Below, in pieces: positions 25,423-34,494 of a stretch of 64,000 nt of DNA. The translations under genes and the position numbers were made by a program. Positions within the stretch are counted from its first letter, which is position 1, and the number at the start of each line of letters is the position of its first letter. The notes below the pieces were generated by a model that worked only from the letters and a program-made list of their open reading frames with translations, did not search any database and was not told where the DNA came from. Source of the stretch: Clostridia bacterium (GTDB taxonomy: Bacteria; Bacillota; Clostridia; Christensenellales; Aristaeellaceae); contig JAFYVB010000003.1 in the NCBI GenBank assembly GCA_017549335.1, positions 124,001-188,000 of the forward strand, written 5' to 3'.

Positions 25423-26070
25423 ATGAGAGCTGAAATTATCCAAAAGATCCTGGACGAAAAAGTGGTCGCCATCGTTCGCGGCATTTATGATGAAGATTGC
25501 CTGAATCTGGCCAAGGCGCTGCATGAGGGCGGCGTGAACCTGCTGGAGTGCACCTTTGATCAGAAGAGCCACGAAGAGCGTCTGCGCACCGTGGAAACCG
25601 TGAAGCTGCTCGTCAAGGAGCTGGGCGACGTGATGGCCTTCGGTACCGGCACGGTGACCACCGTTGAAATGGTGAACCTGGCTAAGGAAGCCGGCGCGCA
25701 GTTCATCGTATCTCCCGATACCAATGAAGAAGTGATCCGTGCCACCGTGGCGGCGGACATGGTCTCCATCCCCGGCGCACTGACCCCCACTGAGATCGCC
25801 AGCGCCCACAACTTCGGCGCCGACTTCATCAAGGTGTTCCCCGCCAACGTGTTTGGCCCCTCCTACTTCAAGACCGTTTCCGCTCCCCTGAGCCAGGTGC
25901 GTATGCTGGCCGTGGGCGGCGTGGATGCGAACAACATTCAGGACTACATGGCCGCCGGCGCCGTGGGTACCGGCGTTGCGGGCTGCCTGTTCAAGAAGGA
26001 ATGGGTCAAGGCCGGCGAGTGGGACAAGATCACCGAAGCCTCCCGGAAATTCACCTCGCTGCTCAAGTAA
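25423..26070 (+). CDS. eda: KDPG/KHG aldolase
   Basis: This 215-residue class I aldolase cleaves 2-keto-3-deoxy-6-phosphogluconate (and 4-hydroxy-2-ketoglutarate) to pyruvate and an aldehyde in uronate and gluconate catabolism. The catalytic Glu is in LLECTFD, the phosphate-binding loop is FGTGTVTT, and the Schiff-base Lys is in DFIKVFPAN. The C-terminal glycine motif is LAVGGVD. The start at 25423 follows GGAGGAGGAAA. It is a single-gene unit with a very strong terminator. Confidence 0.95.
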   Translation: MRAEIIQKILDEKVVAIVRGIYDEDCLNLAKALHEGGVNLLECTFDQKSHEERLRTVETVKLLVKELGDVMAFGTGTVTTVEMVNLAKEAGAQFIVSPDTNEEVIRATVAADMVSIPGALTPTEIASAHNFGADFIKVFPANVFGPSYFKTVSAPLSQVRMLAVGGVDANNIQDYMAAGAVGTGVAGCLFKKEWVKAGEWDKITEASRKFTSLLK

Positions 26071-26080
26071 GCGCGGTATC

Positions 26081-26116
26081 AAAAGGCACGGAACCGAAAA
26101 GGTTCCGTGCCTTTTT
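26081..26116 (+). terminator. Terminator of the KDPG aldolase gene
   Basis: A 15-bp stem (AAAAGGCACGGAACC with its complement) with loop GAAAA runs into TTTTT. Confidence 0.93.
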
Positions 26117-26151
26117 GCGTGAGGGATCGTTTGTGCTTTATGGTCAAAATG

Positions 26152-26209
26152 TTGACAAAAAAGAAAAGAAGTGGTAGAATAATATATAAATGAGGGTAAA
26201 TCGATTTAC
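26152..26209 (+). promoter_or_regulatory. Promoter and LacI-type operator of the lacI-led operon
   Basis: TTGACA (26152-26157) and TAGAAT (26175-26180) are 17 bases apart. A perfect 14-bp palindrome GTAAATCGATTTAC with a central CG (26196-26209) follows within the first transcribed bases. This is the form expected of a LacI/PurR-family operator, so the regulator probably represses its own operon. Confidence 0.8.
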
Positions 26210-26245
26210 TTTTGGATGATAACAGAAGATTCGGGAGGGAGCGGA

Positions 26246-27268
26246 ATGAGCGCGACAATTTCGGACGTGGCAAAAAGAGCCGGCGTATCTCCTGCTACCG
26301 TGTCCAAGTACCTGAATCATAAGGCGGTATCTTCCAAAAGCTACGCTCATATTGAACAAGCCGTTCGGGAACTGAATTATCAGGTCAACGACTTTGCAAG
26401 AGGGCTGCGAACGAACACTTCCAAGATGATCGGTTTGCTGGTGTGGAGCATCGACAACATTTTCTCCACGTCGCTGTTTAATGAAATCGAGAAACGGCTG
26501 ATCGATATCAATTACAGCCTCGTGCTGTGCAATTACAATAAAAGCGCCGCCGTATTTGCTGAAAAAATTGCTTTTCTCCGTCAAAGAATGGTAGACGGCG
26601 TCGTGATCCAGCTGGGCGGCCGGATCAGCGAACAGGTCTATCAGGAGCTTTGCGATCTGCAGGCGGCGCATATTCCGTTTGTACTGGTGAACAACCGGGT
26701 GGACGGCATCGAGGCCGATGCCGTGCTGCCCGACGACGCACAGACCATTTACGATTGCGTAACGCATTTGCTGGAGCACGGCCACAGAAAAATCGGCATG
26801 ATCATGGCGCCCAGAAATGCCTATAAGATTCAGGAGCGGAAGGCGGGATTTTGCCGGGCGTATGCAGACGCCGGATTGACCGCGGATGAAGAGCTGCTGT
26901 TCAGCTTTGACGATGAAAACCGCTGGCCGGTTGTATCCAAGGAAAAAATCACCGGCTTTCTGCAGGCGCATCCGGAGCTGACCGCGCTGGTGCTTCCCGG
27001 TTACCGGCTGACCATTGCCGGGATCAACGCGCTTCATCATCTGGGACGGGAAATCGGCAAGGACGTTGCGCTGATCGGTTTCGATTGCGGCGTTCTCAAC
27101 GACGTTCTCAAGCCACCCGTTACGTATATTCAGCTGCCGGCAGAAAAAATTGCAGCCGATGCCGTCGAACTGCTCATCGACGCCATCCGGAGCAAGGAGG
27201 ACAGACCGCCGCGGCTGATCCGCATCTCCGCGCAGCGGATCGACGGGGAATCTGTTTTCAGGATTTAA
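26246..27268 (+). CDS. LacI-family transcriptional regulator
   Basis: The protein has 340 residues, starting at the ATG at 26246 with GGAGGGAG before it. The helix-turn-helix reads ISDVAKRAGVSPATVSKYLN, and the hinge is RTNTSKMIGLLV. A periplasmic-binding-like domain with HRKIGMIMAP and VALIGFDCG follows. A sugar or sugar-derived ligand of the transport operon it leads is the likely inducer. Confidence 0.93.
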   Translation: MSATISDVAKRAGVSPATVSKYLNHKAVSSKSYAHIEQAVRELNYQVNDFARGLRTNTSKMIGLLVWSIDNIFSTSLFNEIEKRLIDINYSLVLCNYNKSAAVFAEKIAFLRQRMVDGVVIQLGGRISEQVYQELCDLQAAHIPFVLVNNRVDGIEADAVLPDDAQTIYDCVTHLLEHGHRKIGMIMAPRNAYKIQERKAGFCRAYADAGLTADEELLFSFDDENRWPVVSKEKITGFLQAHPELTALVLPGYRLTIAGINALHHLGREIGKDVALIGFDCGVLNDVLKPPVTYIQLPAEKIAADAVELLIDAIRSKEDRPPRLIRISAQRIDGESVFRI

Positions 27269-27303
27269 GTGCAAAAAGCATGGGATGAATCAGAGGAAAA
27301 CGT

Positions 27304-29385
27304 ATGATGGACAGCCAGCGCACGATCATACTTCGACAGGAATTGACGCTTTTCCCGAAAATCCGGTACGTCAAAGAGGTTTTTGAGGATCGGCAGGACG
27401 GGCGGCAGCGGGCTTTTATTCTGCGGATCTGCCGGGGAGCGGACGTGAGAATCGATACCGTAATGAGTCCGGACGGGCAGTTCAAGCTTCAGGAGCCCAG
27501 CGTTTCTGCCAAAGCCTGCCGAAAGGAAAACGAAACGCTGATCGGTGTGGTCAACGCCGACTTTTTCAATATGACCAACGGCGTTCCTCAGGGGCCTGTT
27601 GTGATGAACGGAGCCCTTATAAAAGAAGATATGCCGGACAACACCTATTTTTTCGGCATTCGCCGGGACGGCACGTACGTCATCGGGGACAAAAAGGATT
27701 TTCTTACAAACAAACAAACGCTGAAAACGGCTGTCGGCGGACGGCATCTGCTGGTTGACGGAGAGAATTTTCCCGAGGCGGTGCTGGAACCCAAAGGCGG
27801 CTGCCATCCCCGGACGGGGGTGGGAATCTGCGAAAACGGCGATCTGCTCTTGGTTGTGACCGAGGGGAGAAATCCCGGCAAGGCAGAAGGGCTGCAGCTG
27901 GATAGGTTCGCCCGATATCTTAAATCGCTGGGTGCGGAAAAAGCGCTGAATCTGGACGGCGGCGGCTCCTCGGTCATGGCTCTGCGCACACCGGGGCAAA
28001 AAGAAATCGAAATCGTTACCACTCCCTCCGACGGGTATGAACGGGTTTGCGCAAACGGTATGGCTCTGTTTGCGCAAGGGACGGGGGATGGGATCTGCCG
28101 CAGCGTATACGTTACGCCCCAACAGGAGTACGTTGCACCGGGAACGCATCTCAAATTGACGGCTTACGGGCTGGACAGCCTGGGCGGGCCCTGCGATTTG
28201 CCCGGGGACGTGCGCTTCTCCGTTCCCCAAGACAGCGAATGCAGGATTTCTGCGCAGGGAGATTTCATCGCTGCCGAAACCGATTGCGACGTGACGGTTT
28301 CTGTTTCGGCGGGAGAGCAGCTTCTTGGCACGGCCCTGCTTCATGTGCGAACGCCCGACGCTTTGCAGGCCGACGCTGCGCAGATCTGTGCCGAGGGCGA
28401 GGTGCACGAGCTGAAGGTATCCGCCTTCCTGAAGGGGAGAAGCGTGCTTGCCAATCATACCGGCTATCGCTTCCGGCTGCCGGAAGACATCGGCCGGATG
28501 GATGAAACGGGGCTGTTTCATGCGAAGAACGAAGCCTGCGAGGGCGACGTGCTGGTTTCCGCAAAAAACAACGGACCGGCGGTCACGCTGCACGTGCGCG
28601 TGGGCAGACTTCCGCAAAAGATCGACGTGCCGCCCTGCGAAATCGAAACGGCGGGCTGCACCGTTTCCTGCGAGCGGCCGCTTGGCTTTTCTTCCCGCCA
28701 CGGGCAATGGGTTTACCGGGTCGAAAAACAGCAGGAAAGATGCGAATTGCGGCTTGAGGTTCTTCCCCACAAAAAACCGAAGGCAGTGGGGATGTGGGTG
28801 CACAGCGAGGAAGGGAAGGCGCCCGCATTCAGCCTGACCGTTCAGAACGGAAAAGAGGTTACGGCGCCTGCCGCTTTTGTGCACGGCGAGCCTTCGGATT
28901 CGGTATGGACGTACATGGAAGCCCCCGTCGAATGCGGAGATTTGCAGGAGCAAAAGCTGAAGTTCATTATTTCGGCGGAAAGCGGACAAACGGATCGATT
29001 TTCTATTGACATTTTCCGCCTGATATACGATTATTTAGATGATGACACATTGCTTCCGGAAATCAAACGTATATCAGTAAAGAAGTACCCCCGGGTCGGC
29101 GAGGACGAGCGGATCAAGATCACGGCATACTTCGGAGCAGGCGACCTGCTTCCCTGCTATGTGCCCCTTGACTACAAGCGGCTGCGTATTTTGATCGACG
29201 GAACGGAATACACGGGAATCCCGGGACATTACGGCGTGAATAAGGGCGCTGCATCCCTGATGCTGCACAACATTACCGTCGGAAAAGGACTCCACCGCGT
29301 GCAGGTATGTGCGCAAACCTACGGCGGCAAGCAGGCATGGGCGGATATTACCGTGGATACGGAGCAGCTGGAAACCATCGGCTGA
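27304..29385 (+). CDS. Phosphodiester glycosidase (NAGPA) domain protein
   Basis: The 693-residue protein has a NAGPA-type domain (about 20-255) with VVNADFFNMTNG, HPRTGVGICENGDLLLVV and LNLDGGGSSVM. This fold removes a terminal sugar from phosphodiesters in the mammalian uncovering enzyme; the bacterial role is unclear. Residues about 260-400 look like Ig-like domains, and the C-terminal part has further beta domains resembling carbohydrate-binding modules. No signal peptide is visible, which is odd for this family. It lies between lacI and the importer genes. Confidence 0.82.
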   Translation: MMDSQRTIILRQELTLFPKIRYVKEVFEDRQDGRQRAFILRICRGADVRIDTVMSPDGQFKLQEPSVSAKACRKENETLIGVVNADFFNMTNGVPQGPVVMNGALIKEDMPDNTYFFGIRRDGTYVIGDKKDFLTNKQTLKTAVGGRHLLVDGENFPEAVLEPKGGCHPRTGVGICENGDLLLVVTEGRNPGKAEGLQLDRFARYLKSLGAEKALNLDGGGSSVMALRTPGQKEIEIVTTPSDGYERVCANGMALFAQGTGDGICRSVYVTPQQEYVAPGTHLKLTAYGLDSLGGPCDLPGDVRFSVPQDSECRISAQGDFIAAETDCDVTVSVSAGEQLLGTALLHVRTPDALQADAAQICAEGEVHELKVSAFLKGRSVLANHTGYRFRLPEDIGRMDETGLFHAKNEACEGDVLVSAKNNGPAVTLHVRVGRLPQKIDVPPCEIETAGCTVSCERPLGFSSRHGQWVYRVEKQQERCELRLEVLPHKKPKAVGMWVHSEEGKAPAFSLTVQNGKEVTAPAAFVHGEPSDSVWTYMEAPVECGDLQEQKLKFIISAESGQTDRFSIDIFRLIYDYLDDDTLLPEIKRISVKKYPRVGEDERIKITAYFGAGDLLPCYVPLDYKRLRILIDGTEYTGIPGHYGVNKGAASLMLHNITVGKGLHRVQVCAQTYGGKQAWADITVDTEQLETIG

Positions 29386-29461
29386 TCCTTCCGCAGCGCA
29401 CCCCTGTCTTGATTTTATCCTCATGCGTGAGGTTTTCCCAATATGATGTCAGGAGGATTAC

Positions 29462-30415
29462 ATGAAAAACGCTACACTTGCAACGCCGGGCGGCGTCGCG
29501 AAAAGGAACACCTACTGGAAGCGGCTGACCAAAAACATCTGGAAGAACAAGGTTCTTTACCTGTTTGTGCTGCCTGCGCTGGTTTGGTACGTGCTGTTCC
29601 ACTATCTGCCCATGGGCGGTCTTTACGTTGCCTTTACCCGTTACAAGGGCGTAGGCGACGTATTTGCAGCGAAATACGTGGGGTTGAAGTGGTTTGAAAG
29701 CTTCTTCAAGTCCAAATATGCATCGACTACGATCATCAACACTCTGCGCCTGTCGCTGTACGCATTGGCTCTGTTCCCGCTGCCCATTATTGTGGCGCTG
29801 ATGCTCAATGAAATCAAGCAGAAGAAGGTCAAGGGCGTAGCGCAGACCATTATGTATGCGCCCCACTTCGTATCGCTGGTTATTCTGATCAGTATGATCC
29901 AGCTGTTTTTTGCATCGAAGGGCATTGTCAACGCGGCCATCACGGCGCTGGGCGGAAATGCAGTGAACTTCATGAACAGCACCAAGGTGTACCCGCATTT
30001 GTACGTCTGGTCGGGCATCTGGTCATCACTGGGCTGGAACACCATCATTTATACGGCGGCTCTCTCCAGTGTTGACCCCGGTCTGCACGAAGCCGCTACG
30101 CTGGACGGTGCCAGCCTGCTGCAGCGCGTGCGACACATCAATATTCCCACGATTTTCCCCACGATCGTTATCACGCTGATCCTGCGTGTGGGCAGCATCA
30201 TGAGCTTGTCCACCGAAAAGAGCCTGCTGCTGCGCAACGACGTAAACATGGCGGTTTCCGAAACCATCGGCACCTTCGTTTACAATCGCGGTCTGCTGGG
30301 CGGTGACTTCGGTTATGCTGCTGCGGTTGGTCTGTTCCTGAATGTTGTCAACCTGGCTATGATGCTCACCGTAAACTTCATCTCCAAAAAAGTAAGCGAA
30401 ACCAGTCTGCTGTAA
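29462..30415 (+). CDS. ABC sugar importer permease, LplB type
   Basis: This 317-residue permease has six membrane helices after a basic N-terminus. The EAA loop reads HEAATLDGASLLQRVRHINI. The feature LPALVWYVLFHYLPMGGLYV is typical of LplB-type subunits that work with long LplA-like binding proteins. AGGAGG precedes the start. A small palindrome CCTCATGCGTGAGG (29419-29432) followed by TTTT lies in the 76-base gap before it and may be a weak attenuator. Confidence 0.93.
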   Translation: MKNATLATPGGVAKRNTYWKRLTKNIWKNKVLYLFVLPALVWYVLFHYLPMGGLYVAFTRYKGVGDVFAAKYVGLKWFESFFKSKYASTTIINTLRLSLYALALFPLPIIVALMLNEIKQKKVKGVAQTIMYAPHFVSLVILISMIQLFFASKGIVNAAITALGGNAVNFMNSTKVYPHLYVWSGIWSSLGWNTIIYTAALSSVDPGLHEAATLDGASLLQRVRHINIPTIFPTIVITLILRVGSIMSLSTEKSLLLRNDVNMAVSETIGTFVYNRGLLGGDFGYAAAVGLFLNVVNLAMMLTVNFISKKVSETSLL

Positions 30416-30427
30416 GGAGGGAAAAGT

Positions 30428-31315
30428 ATGAAGATCAAAGATTCATTTACAGACAGATTGTTCCGGGCGTTCTGCTATTTTGTGGTCGCTATCATCGTGA
30501 TCATCTGCATCTATCCTTTGTGGCTGGTGATCGTTTACTCCATTTCGGATCCCGACAGAGTCAATGCCGGTAAGGTTTTTCTTCTTCCGCAGGGTATCAA
30601 TCTGGACGGTTATCGACAGGTTTTCCGTCATAAAGATCTGATGAGCGGTTACTGGAACACCATCACGCAGACTCTGGCCGGTCTGGTCATCAACATGGGC
30701 CTGACCATTCCCGCTGCGTATGCGCTGTCCAAGCCCAGCCTGAACGGCCGCAAGTTCTTCACCACCATGATTGTGTTTACCATGTACTTCAGCGGCGGTC
30801 TGATCCCCAGCTTCATCAACATGCGTAATCTGGGCTTACTCAACAACTGGTGGGTAATCCCGCTGACGGGCGCTGTGTCCTCTTACAACCTGATCGTGGC
30901 GCGTACCTTCTTCGCCTCCGGTGTTCCGAGAGAACTGGAAGAAGCGGCGGAGATCGATGGCTGCGGCACGGCGGGCACGTTCTTCCGCATCGTGCTTCCT
31001 CTGTCCAAGGCAATGATGGGTGTTATCCTGCTGTACTACACCGTAGCGCACTGGAACAACTACACCACCGCACTCTATTATATGCCTGCTACCAACGACT
31101 ACTGGCCGCTGCAGATGGTCATCCGCAAGATCATGCAGGACGTGGTTCTGTCGCAGTCCTCGGATGATCCGGAACTGATCGCCTACTACAGCAAGATCTA
31201 CAACATGATCAAGTATGCCGTTATCGTTGTATCCTCCCTGCCCGTGCTGATCCTCTATCCCTTCCTGCAGAAGTACTTTGACAAGGGCGTTATGCTCGGT
31301 TCCGTCAAAGGCTAA
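30428..31315 (+). CDS. ABC sugar importer permease, YtcP type
   Basis: This 295-residue partner permease has six helices and the EAA loop LEEAAEIDGCGTAGTFFRIV. The C-terminus KYFDKGVMLGSVKG is characteristic of YtcP/LplC subunits. It starts 13 bases after the LplB-type gene with AAGGAGG. No ATPase gene follows in this operon. Confidence 0.93.
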   Translation: MKIKDSFTDRLFRAFCYFVVAIIVIICIYPLWLVIVYSISDPDRVNAGKVFLLPQGINLDGYRQVFRHKDLMSGYWNTITQTLAGLVINMGLTIPAAYALSKPSLNGRKFFTTMIVFTMYFSGGLIPSFINMRNLGLLNNWWVIPLTGAVSSYNLIVARTFFASGVPRELEEAAEIDGCGTAGTFFRIVLPLSKAMMGVILLYYTVAHWNNYTTALYYMPATNDYWPLQMVIRKIMQDVVLSQSSDDPELIAYYSKIYNMIKYAVIVVSSLPVLILYPFLQKYFDKGVMLGSVKG

Positions 31316-31489
31316 AAATTGATCATCCTCCAGTGGAGGAAATTATGATCAATTTTTAGTGAGCCCATACAGAGCGAAGGGCCCATGAAGGGCCGTTCGC
31401 GACAATATGGGCGACCGGGAGCAAAATTGATCATCCTCCAGTGGAGGGGAAATGCTCATTCCCATGTAACTATCAGGCAGAAAAGCCTG
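31314..31489 (+). repeat. Structured intergenic region with direct repeat and nested hairpins
   Basis: The gap between the permease and binding-protein genes holds a 25-bp direct repeat (31315-31339 and 31423-31447, starting AAAATTGATCATCCTCC). The first copy continues to a perfect 13-bp inverted repeat (AAAAATTGATCAT, 31314-31326, with 31345-31357), ending in T residues like a terminator. Between the copies GCCCATA (31363-31369) and TATGGGC (31406-31412) enclose an 11-bp hairpin with one mismatch (31374-31400). A last hairpin CAGGC/GCCTG (31474-31489) stands just before the ribosome binding site. It may attenuate readthrough or stabilise the binding-protein mRNA. Confidence 0.75.
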
Positions 31490-31513
31490 GTAAAAATAGA
31501 AAGGAGATAACCC

Positions 31514-33106
31514 ATGAAAAAGACCCTCGCTCTGTTCCTCGCGCTGGTCATGCTGCTTGGTACCTGCAGCGCCCTGGCCGAAGCCACCTTCAAGAACACG
31601 GATAAGTATCCGCTGGAAGGCGACTACAAGTTCACCATCACTTCTACCGAATTCCAGGAAAAAGACTGGTATCCCTTCTTTGACAACTTCGCGATCGCTA
31701 CCGGTATCGACTTCGAAATGAACGTCGTTGCCAAGGAACAGGTTCCGCTGATGATGGCCGACGAAAAGTCCCGTCCCGAGTTCCTGTATGGCCGCAACAC
31801 CAGCACCTCCCTGACCATCGACCAGATCAACGAATACGGCATGGCCGGCGCCCTGCTGAACTACGCTGAATATCTGGATCAGATGCCCAACCTGAAGGCC
31901 GCCATCGAGCGCGACCCCGCCCTGCTCTCTTACGTAGTGAATGCCGACGGCAGCTTCTACACCCTGCCCACTCACGTATTCACCATGTCTGCTGCGCATC
32001 CCGTGTACTATATGCGTGCTGACCATATCAAGCTGGCCGGTTGGGATCATGTTCCCACCACCATCGATGAGTTCGTTGAGTGCCTGCGCGACTGCAAGGC
32101 CTACTTCGATGCTATCGATCCTCAGTACGTTGCCATGACCGACTACAACGGCGCTTCCTACACCTGGAACGGCAACTCCACTCTGGCCTTCTTCCCCGCT
32201 TTCGGCGATCTGCTGGAAACCGGCATCACCACCACTGACGAAGGCAAGAAAATTACTGTTGGCTTCACCACCGAACAGTATAAGCTCCTGCTGAAGTTCT
32301 ACAACACCCTGTACACCGAAAAGATCCTGGACCAGGATTGCTTCTCTTCCACTACTGACTTCATGAAGCCCTTCATGGCTGACGGTCATACCACCGTTAA
32401 CTCCAACATGTCCTCCATGACCGCTGGCATGTTCCCCGAAGGCAACATCGAAACCGACCTGATCATCCCCGAACCTCTGACCAGCGAATGGCAGAGCGAA
32501 AAGCGCGTCCTGATGGGCGACAAGTACGGCTGGATGCTGGGCCTGATCAACCCCAAATCTGAAAATCTGGATGCTATCCTGGCTTATGTTGACGCTGTGT
32601 ACGCTACCGAAGACAACCCCATTGACGACGACGGCGGCCTGTGGGGCCTGTCCTTCTGGCTGGGCAAGTGCGGCCTTGACTGGGAATGGCTTGATAACCG
32701 TGCCGGTTATCGCCTGCTGACCCGTGAAGGCTACGCAAAGCGCACCGACTACACCTCCGGCGCTATGCTGGGCTGGGCTCCCTACATCGGCGACGTTCCC
32801 TCCGTTCAGATTGCTGACGATGGCACTCCCCACCTGAAGGGCTCCCGCGTTCTGAAGAACCTCTATCCCTACGCCACCACCATCACCCGTACCGGCTGGC
32901 TGAAGCTGACCGAGGACGAGTATGATACCTATCTGGACGTTTGGGCTGACATCAACACCTACGTGACCCAGATGCACGCTGCCTTTGTCACCGGTCAGGT
33001 TGACATCGACGCCGAATGGGACAACTTCCAGGCCGAACTGATGGATATGGGCCTGCAGGATGTTATCGACGTTTACCAGGCTGCTCTGGATCGTTACAAC
33101 AAGTAA
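31514..33106 (+). CDS. LplA-type extracellular solute-binding protein
   Basis: The 530-residue protein begins with a signal peptide (MKKTLALFLALVMLLGTCSA) and has the long binding-protein form used with LplB/YtcP permeases, for example DWYPFFDNFAIATGIDFE and YVVNADGSFYTLP. The sequence LGTCS has Gly-Thr before Cys, a poor lipobox, so it may be a secreted rather than lipid-anchored protein. AAAGGAGA precedes the start. Codons here favour C-ending forms more strongly than the neighbours, as expected for a highly expressed gene. The ligand is unknown. Confidence 0.93.
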   Translation: MKKTLALFLALVMLLGTCSALAEATFKNTDKYPLEGDYKFTITSTEFQEKDWYPFFDNFAIATGIDFEMNVVAKEQVPLMMADEKSRPEFLYGRNTSTSLTIDQINEYGMAGALLNYAEYLDQMPNLKAAIERDPALLSYVVNADGSFYTLPTHVFTMSAAHPVYYMRADHIKLAGWDHVPTTIDEFVECLRDCKAYFDAIDPQYVAMTDYNGASYTWNGNSTLAFFPAFGDLLETGITTTDEGKKITVGFTTEQYKLLLKFYNTLYTEKILDQDCFSSTTDFMKPFMADGHTTVNSNMSSMTAGMFPEGNIETDLIIPEPLTSEWQSEKRVLMGDKYGWMLGLINPKSENLDAILAYVDAVYATEDNPIDDDGGLWGLSFWLGKCGLDWEWLDNRAGYRLLTREGYAKRTDYTSGAMLGWAPYIGDVPSVQIADDGTPHLKGSRVLKNLYPYATTITRTGWLKLTEDEYDTYLDVWADINTYVTQMHAAFVTGQVDIDAEWDNFQAELMDMGLQDVIDVYQAALDRYNK

Positions 33107-33122
33107 TCTGCAACCACTGCTT

Positions 33123-33154
33123 AGGGCGGGACGGGAAACCGTCCCGCCCTCTTT
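33123..33154 (+). terminator. Terminator after the binding-protein gene
   Basis: A perfect 12-bp stem AGGGCGGGACGG with a GAAA tetraloop is followed only by CTTTAT. The short T tract suggests incomplete termination and readthrough into the hydrolase gene 19 bases on. Confidence 0.82.
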
Positions 33155-33169
33155 ATCAGAGGAAAGACG

Positions 33170-34108
33170 ATGTGTGAAGTCAGAAAAATCATTCCCAATA
33201 TTTTGTCGTGTGATCCCCCGGGGGAAAGCAACCGGTGGGAATGTATCTTCTTCAAAGTGCCGTTTAACAGCTTCCGCGAGGTCAGCGGTTCCATTGCCAA
33301 TGAAGTAACCGACCGCGAGGAAATGCAGGAATGCGAAGGCGTGATCGCCCTCCCTGAGAATTACAGTGAAGAGGGTGAGCCCGTACCGCTGGTGATCTCC
33401 TGTCATGGCGCCGGAAGCACTGTCTGCGAAGCAGACGGGCGCACGGGCGGCGTTGCCTATTCCTGCGAATGCCTGAAAAACGGCTATGCCGTCATGGACG
33501 TCAGCGGTTCGCAGCCGCACGGCCTTACCATGGGCTGTTCCGAGCATATTTTTGCGCTGTACAAGGCGTATCGTTATGCGGTAACGCACTTTAACGTATC
33601 GCGTCAGGTGTTGGTCGCGGGCGGCTCCATGGGCGGACATACGGCGTTGAACTTTGCCAATACGTTCCCGTCCATCGTGCTGGCGCTGGGGCTTTTCTAT
33701 CCGCGCATCAATATCGACGGAGATACCATTGACGGACACTACTGTATCGGCACCTGGGATAAAACCAAAAAGGGCGCCAGCGGCTTGAGCACCCATGATC
33801 ACGTGGTAAAAAATTTCCGCTTTCCCGAGGATGCGTGGTGCGAAGAAAACACCATCGGCTTTAATCCCTATCGCGCCCGCTGCTATGTAAATCCCGACGG
33901 AAAGCGCGTGGTGATCCCGCCTTGCCCCGTAAAACTGTGGCAGGGCGATGCGGACGTAACCGTGGATCCTGTTATGACGCGGGAGTTCGTGGCCTCCATC
34001 CGCCGCGCAGGCTGCTACGTGGAGTATCACGAAATGGAAAACGTCGGCCACAAACTGAATAACGTGATGTATAAGGAACTGTTGTATTGGTTCAATCGTT
34101 TCGTTTAA
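33170..34108 (+). CDS. Alpha/beta hydrolase, putative esterase
   Basis: The 312-residue cytoplasmic protein has the nucleophile elbow AGGSMGGHTAL, an oxyanion-loop-like SCHGAGS, a possible acid in WQGDADVTVDP and a C-terminal His in NVGHKLNN. It resembles the prolyl-oligopeptidase/PHB-depolymerase-like esterases that deacylate imported glycans. As the last gene of the importer operon it may remove acyl groups from the transported sugar; this is inferred from position. Confidence 0.82.
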   Translation: MCEVRKIIPNILSCDPPGESNRWECIFFKVPFNSFREVSGSIANEVTDREEMQECEGVIALPENYSEEGEPVPLVISCHGAGSTVCEADGRTGGVAYSCECLKNGYAVMDVSGSQPHGLTMGCSEHIFALYKAYRYAVTHFNVSRQVLVAGGSMGGHTALNFANTFPSIVLALGLFYPRINIDGDTIDGHYCIGTWDKTKKGASGLSTHDHVVKNFRFPEDAWCEENTIGFNPYRARCYVNPDGKRVVIPPCPVKLWQGDADVTVDPVMTREFVASIRRAGCYVEYHEMENVGHKLNNVMYKELLYWFNRFV

Positions 34109-34127
34109 TGCAAATCACAAGCGAAAT

Positions 34128-34164
34128 AAAACGGACAGCTCAGGGTAATCCTGCTGCCCGTTTT
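34128..34164 (+). terminator. Terminator of the importer operon
   Basis: AAAACGG-A-CAGC pairs with GCTG-C-CCGTTTT around a 13-base loop, 19 bases after the hydrolase stop. Confidence 0.72.
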
Positions 34165-34310
34165 CGCTGTCCGGAAATAGAGTTTTTAAGCTGTCAGGAA
34201 AACTCCGCACGAAAAAATCAAACGCACGGAACCGAATGGCTTTTCTGCCAACGGGCAGGCGACATCCTGGTTGAAAGAAAAATAAGAATAGTATTGCGGC
34301 CCAAGCAAAA

Positions 34311-34346
34311 AGCCCGTTGGCATAATAACCAACGGGCTCGTTTTTT
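34311..34346. terminator. Isolated terminator hairpin
   Basis: AGCCCGTTGG/CCAACGGGCT is followed by CGTTTTTT. The stretch 34165-34494 holds no convincing gene; this hairpin may be left over from a lost gene or belong to the integration scar that follows. The 11-bp sequence CAAGCCACTGC occurs at 34431 and again at 34592. Confidence 0.75.
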
Positions 34347-34494
34347 GAAAGGTATGGAAGAAAGGCTGTGTAGTGTGCGGCAACAGACCGCAGTTTTCAT
34401 AGAAGAAATCGGGGATGAACTTATCCTCACCAAGCCACTGCATTTCCAATCAGCCAAATTTTTCTGCTGTCCATATTGTCCTGTAAATCCACCG

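Noticed and set aside
31314..31447. Direct repeats considered as a CRISPR array
   Set aside because: Only two copies 108 bases apart, with structured rather than spacer-like sequence between them and no cas genes.
31349..34051. A 900-codon open frame on the minus strand
   Set aside because: It is antisense to the binding protein and hydrolase, both with clear family motifs and ribosome binding sites.
34186..34449. An 87-codon frame on the minus strand
   Set aside because: It translates the terminator stem at 34311-34338 and lacks a ribosome binding site.
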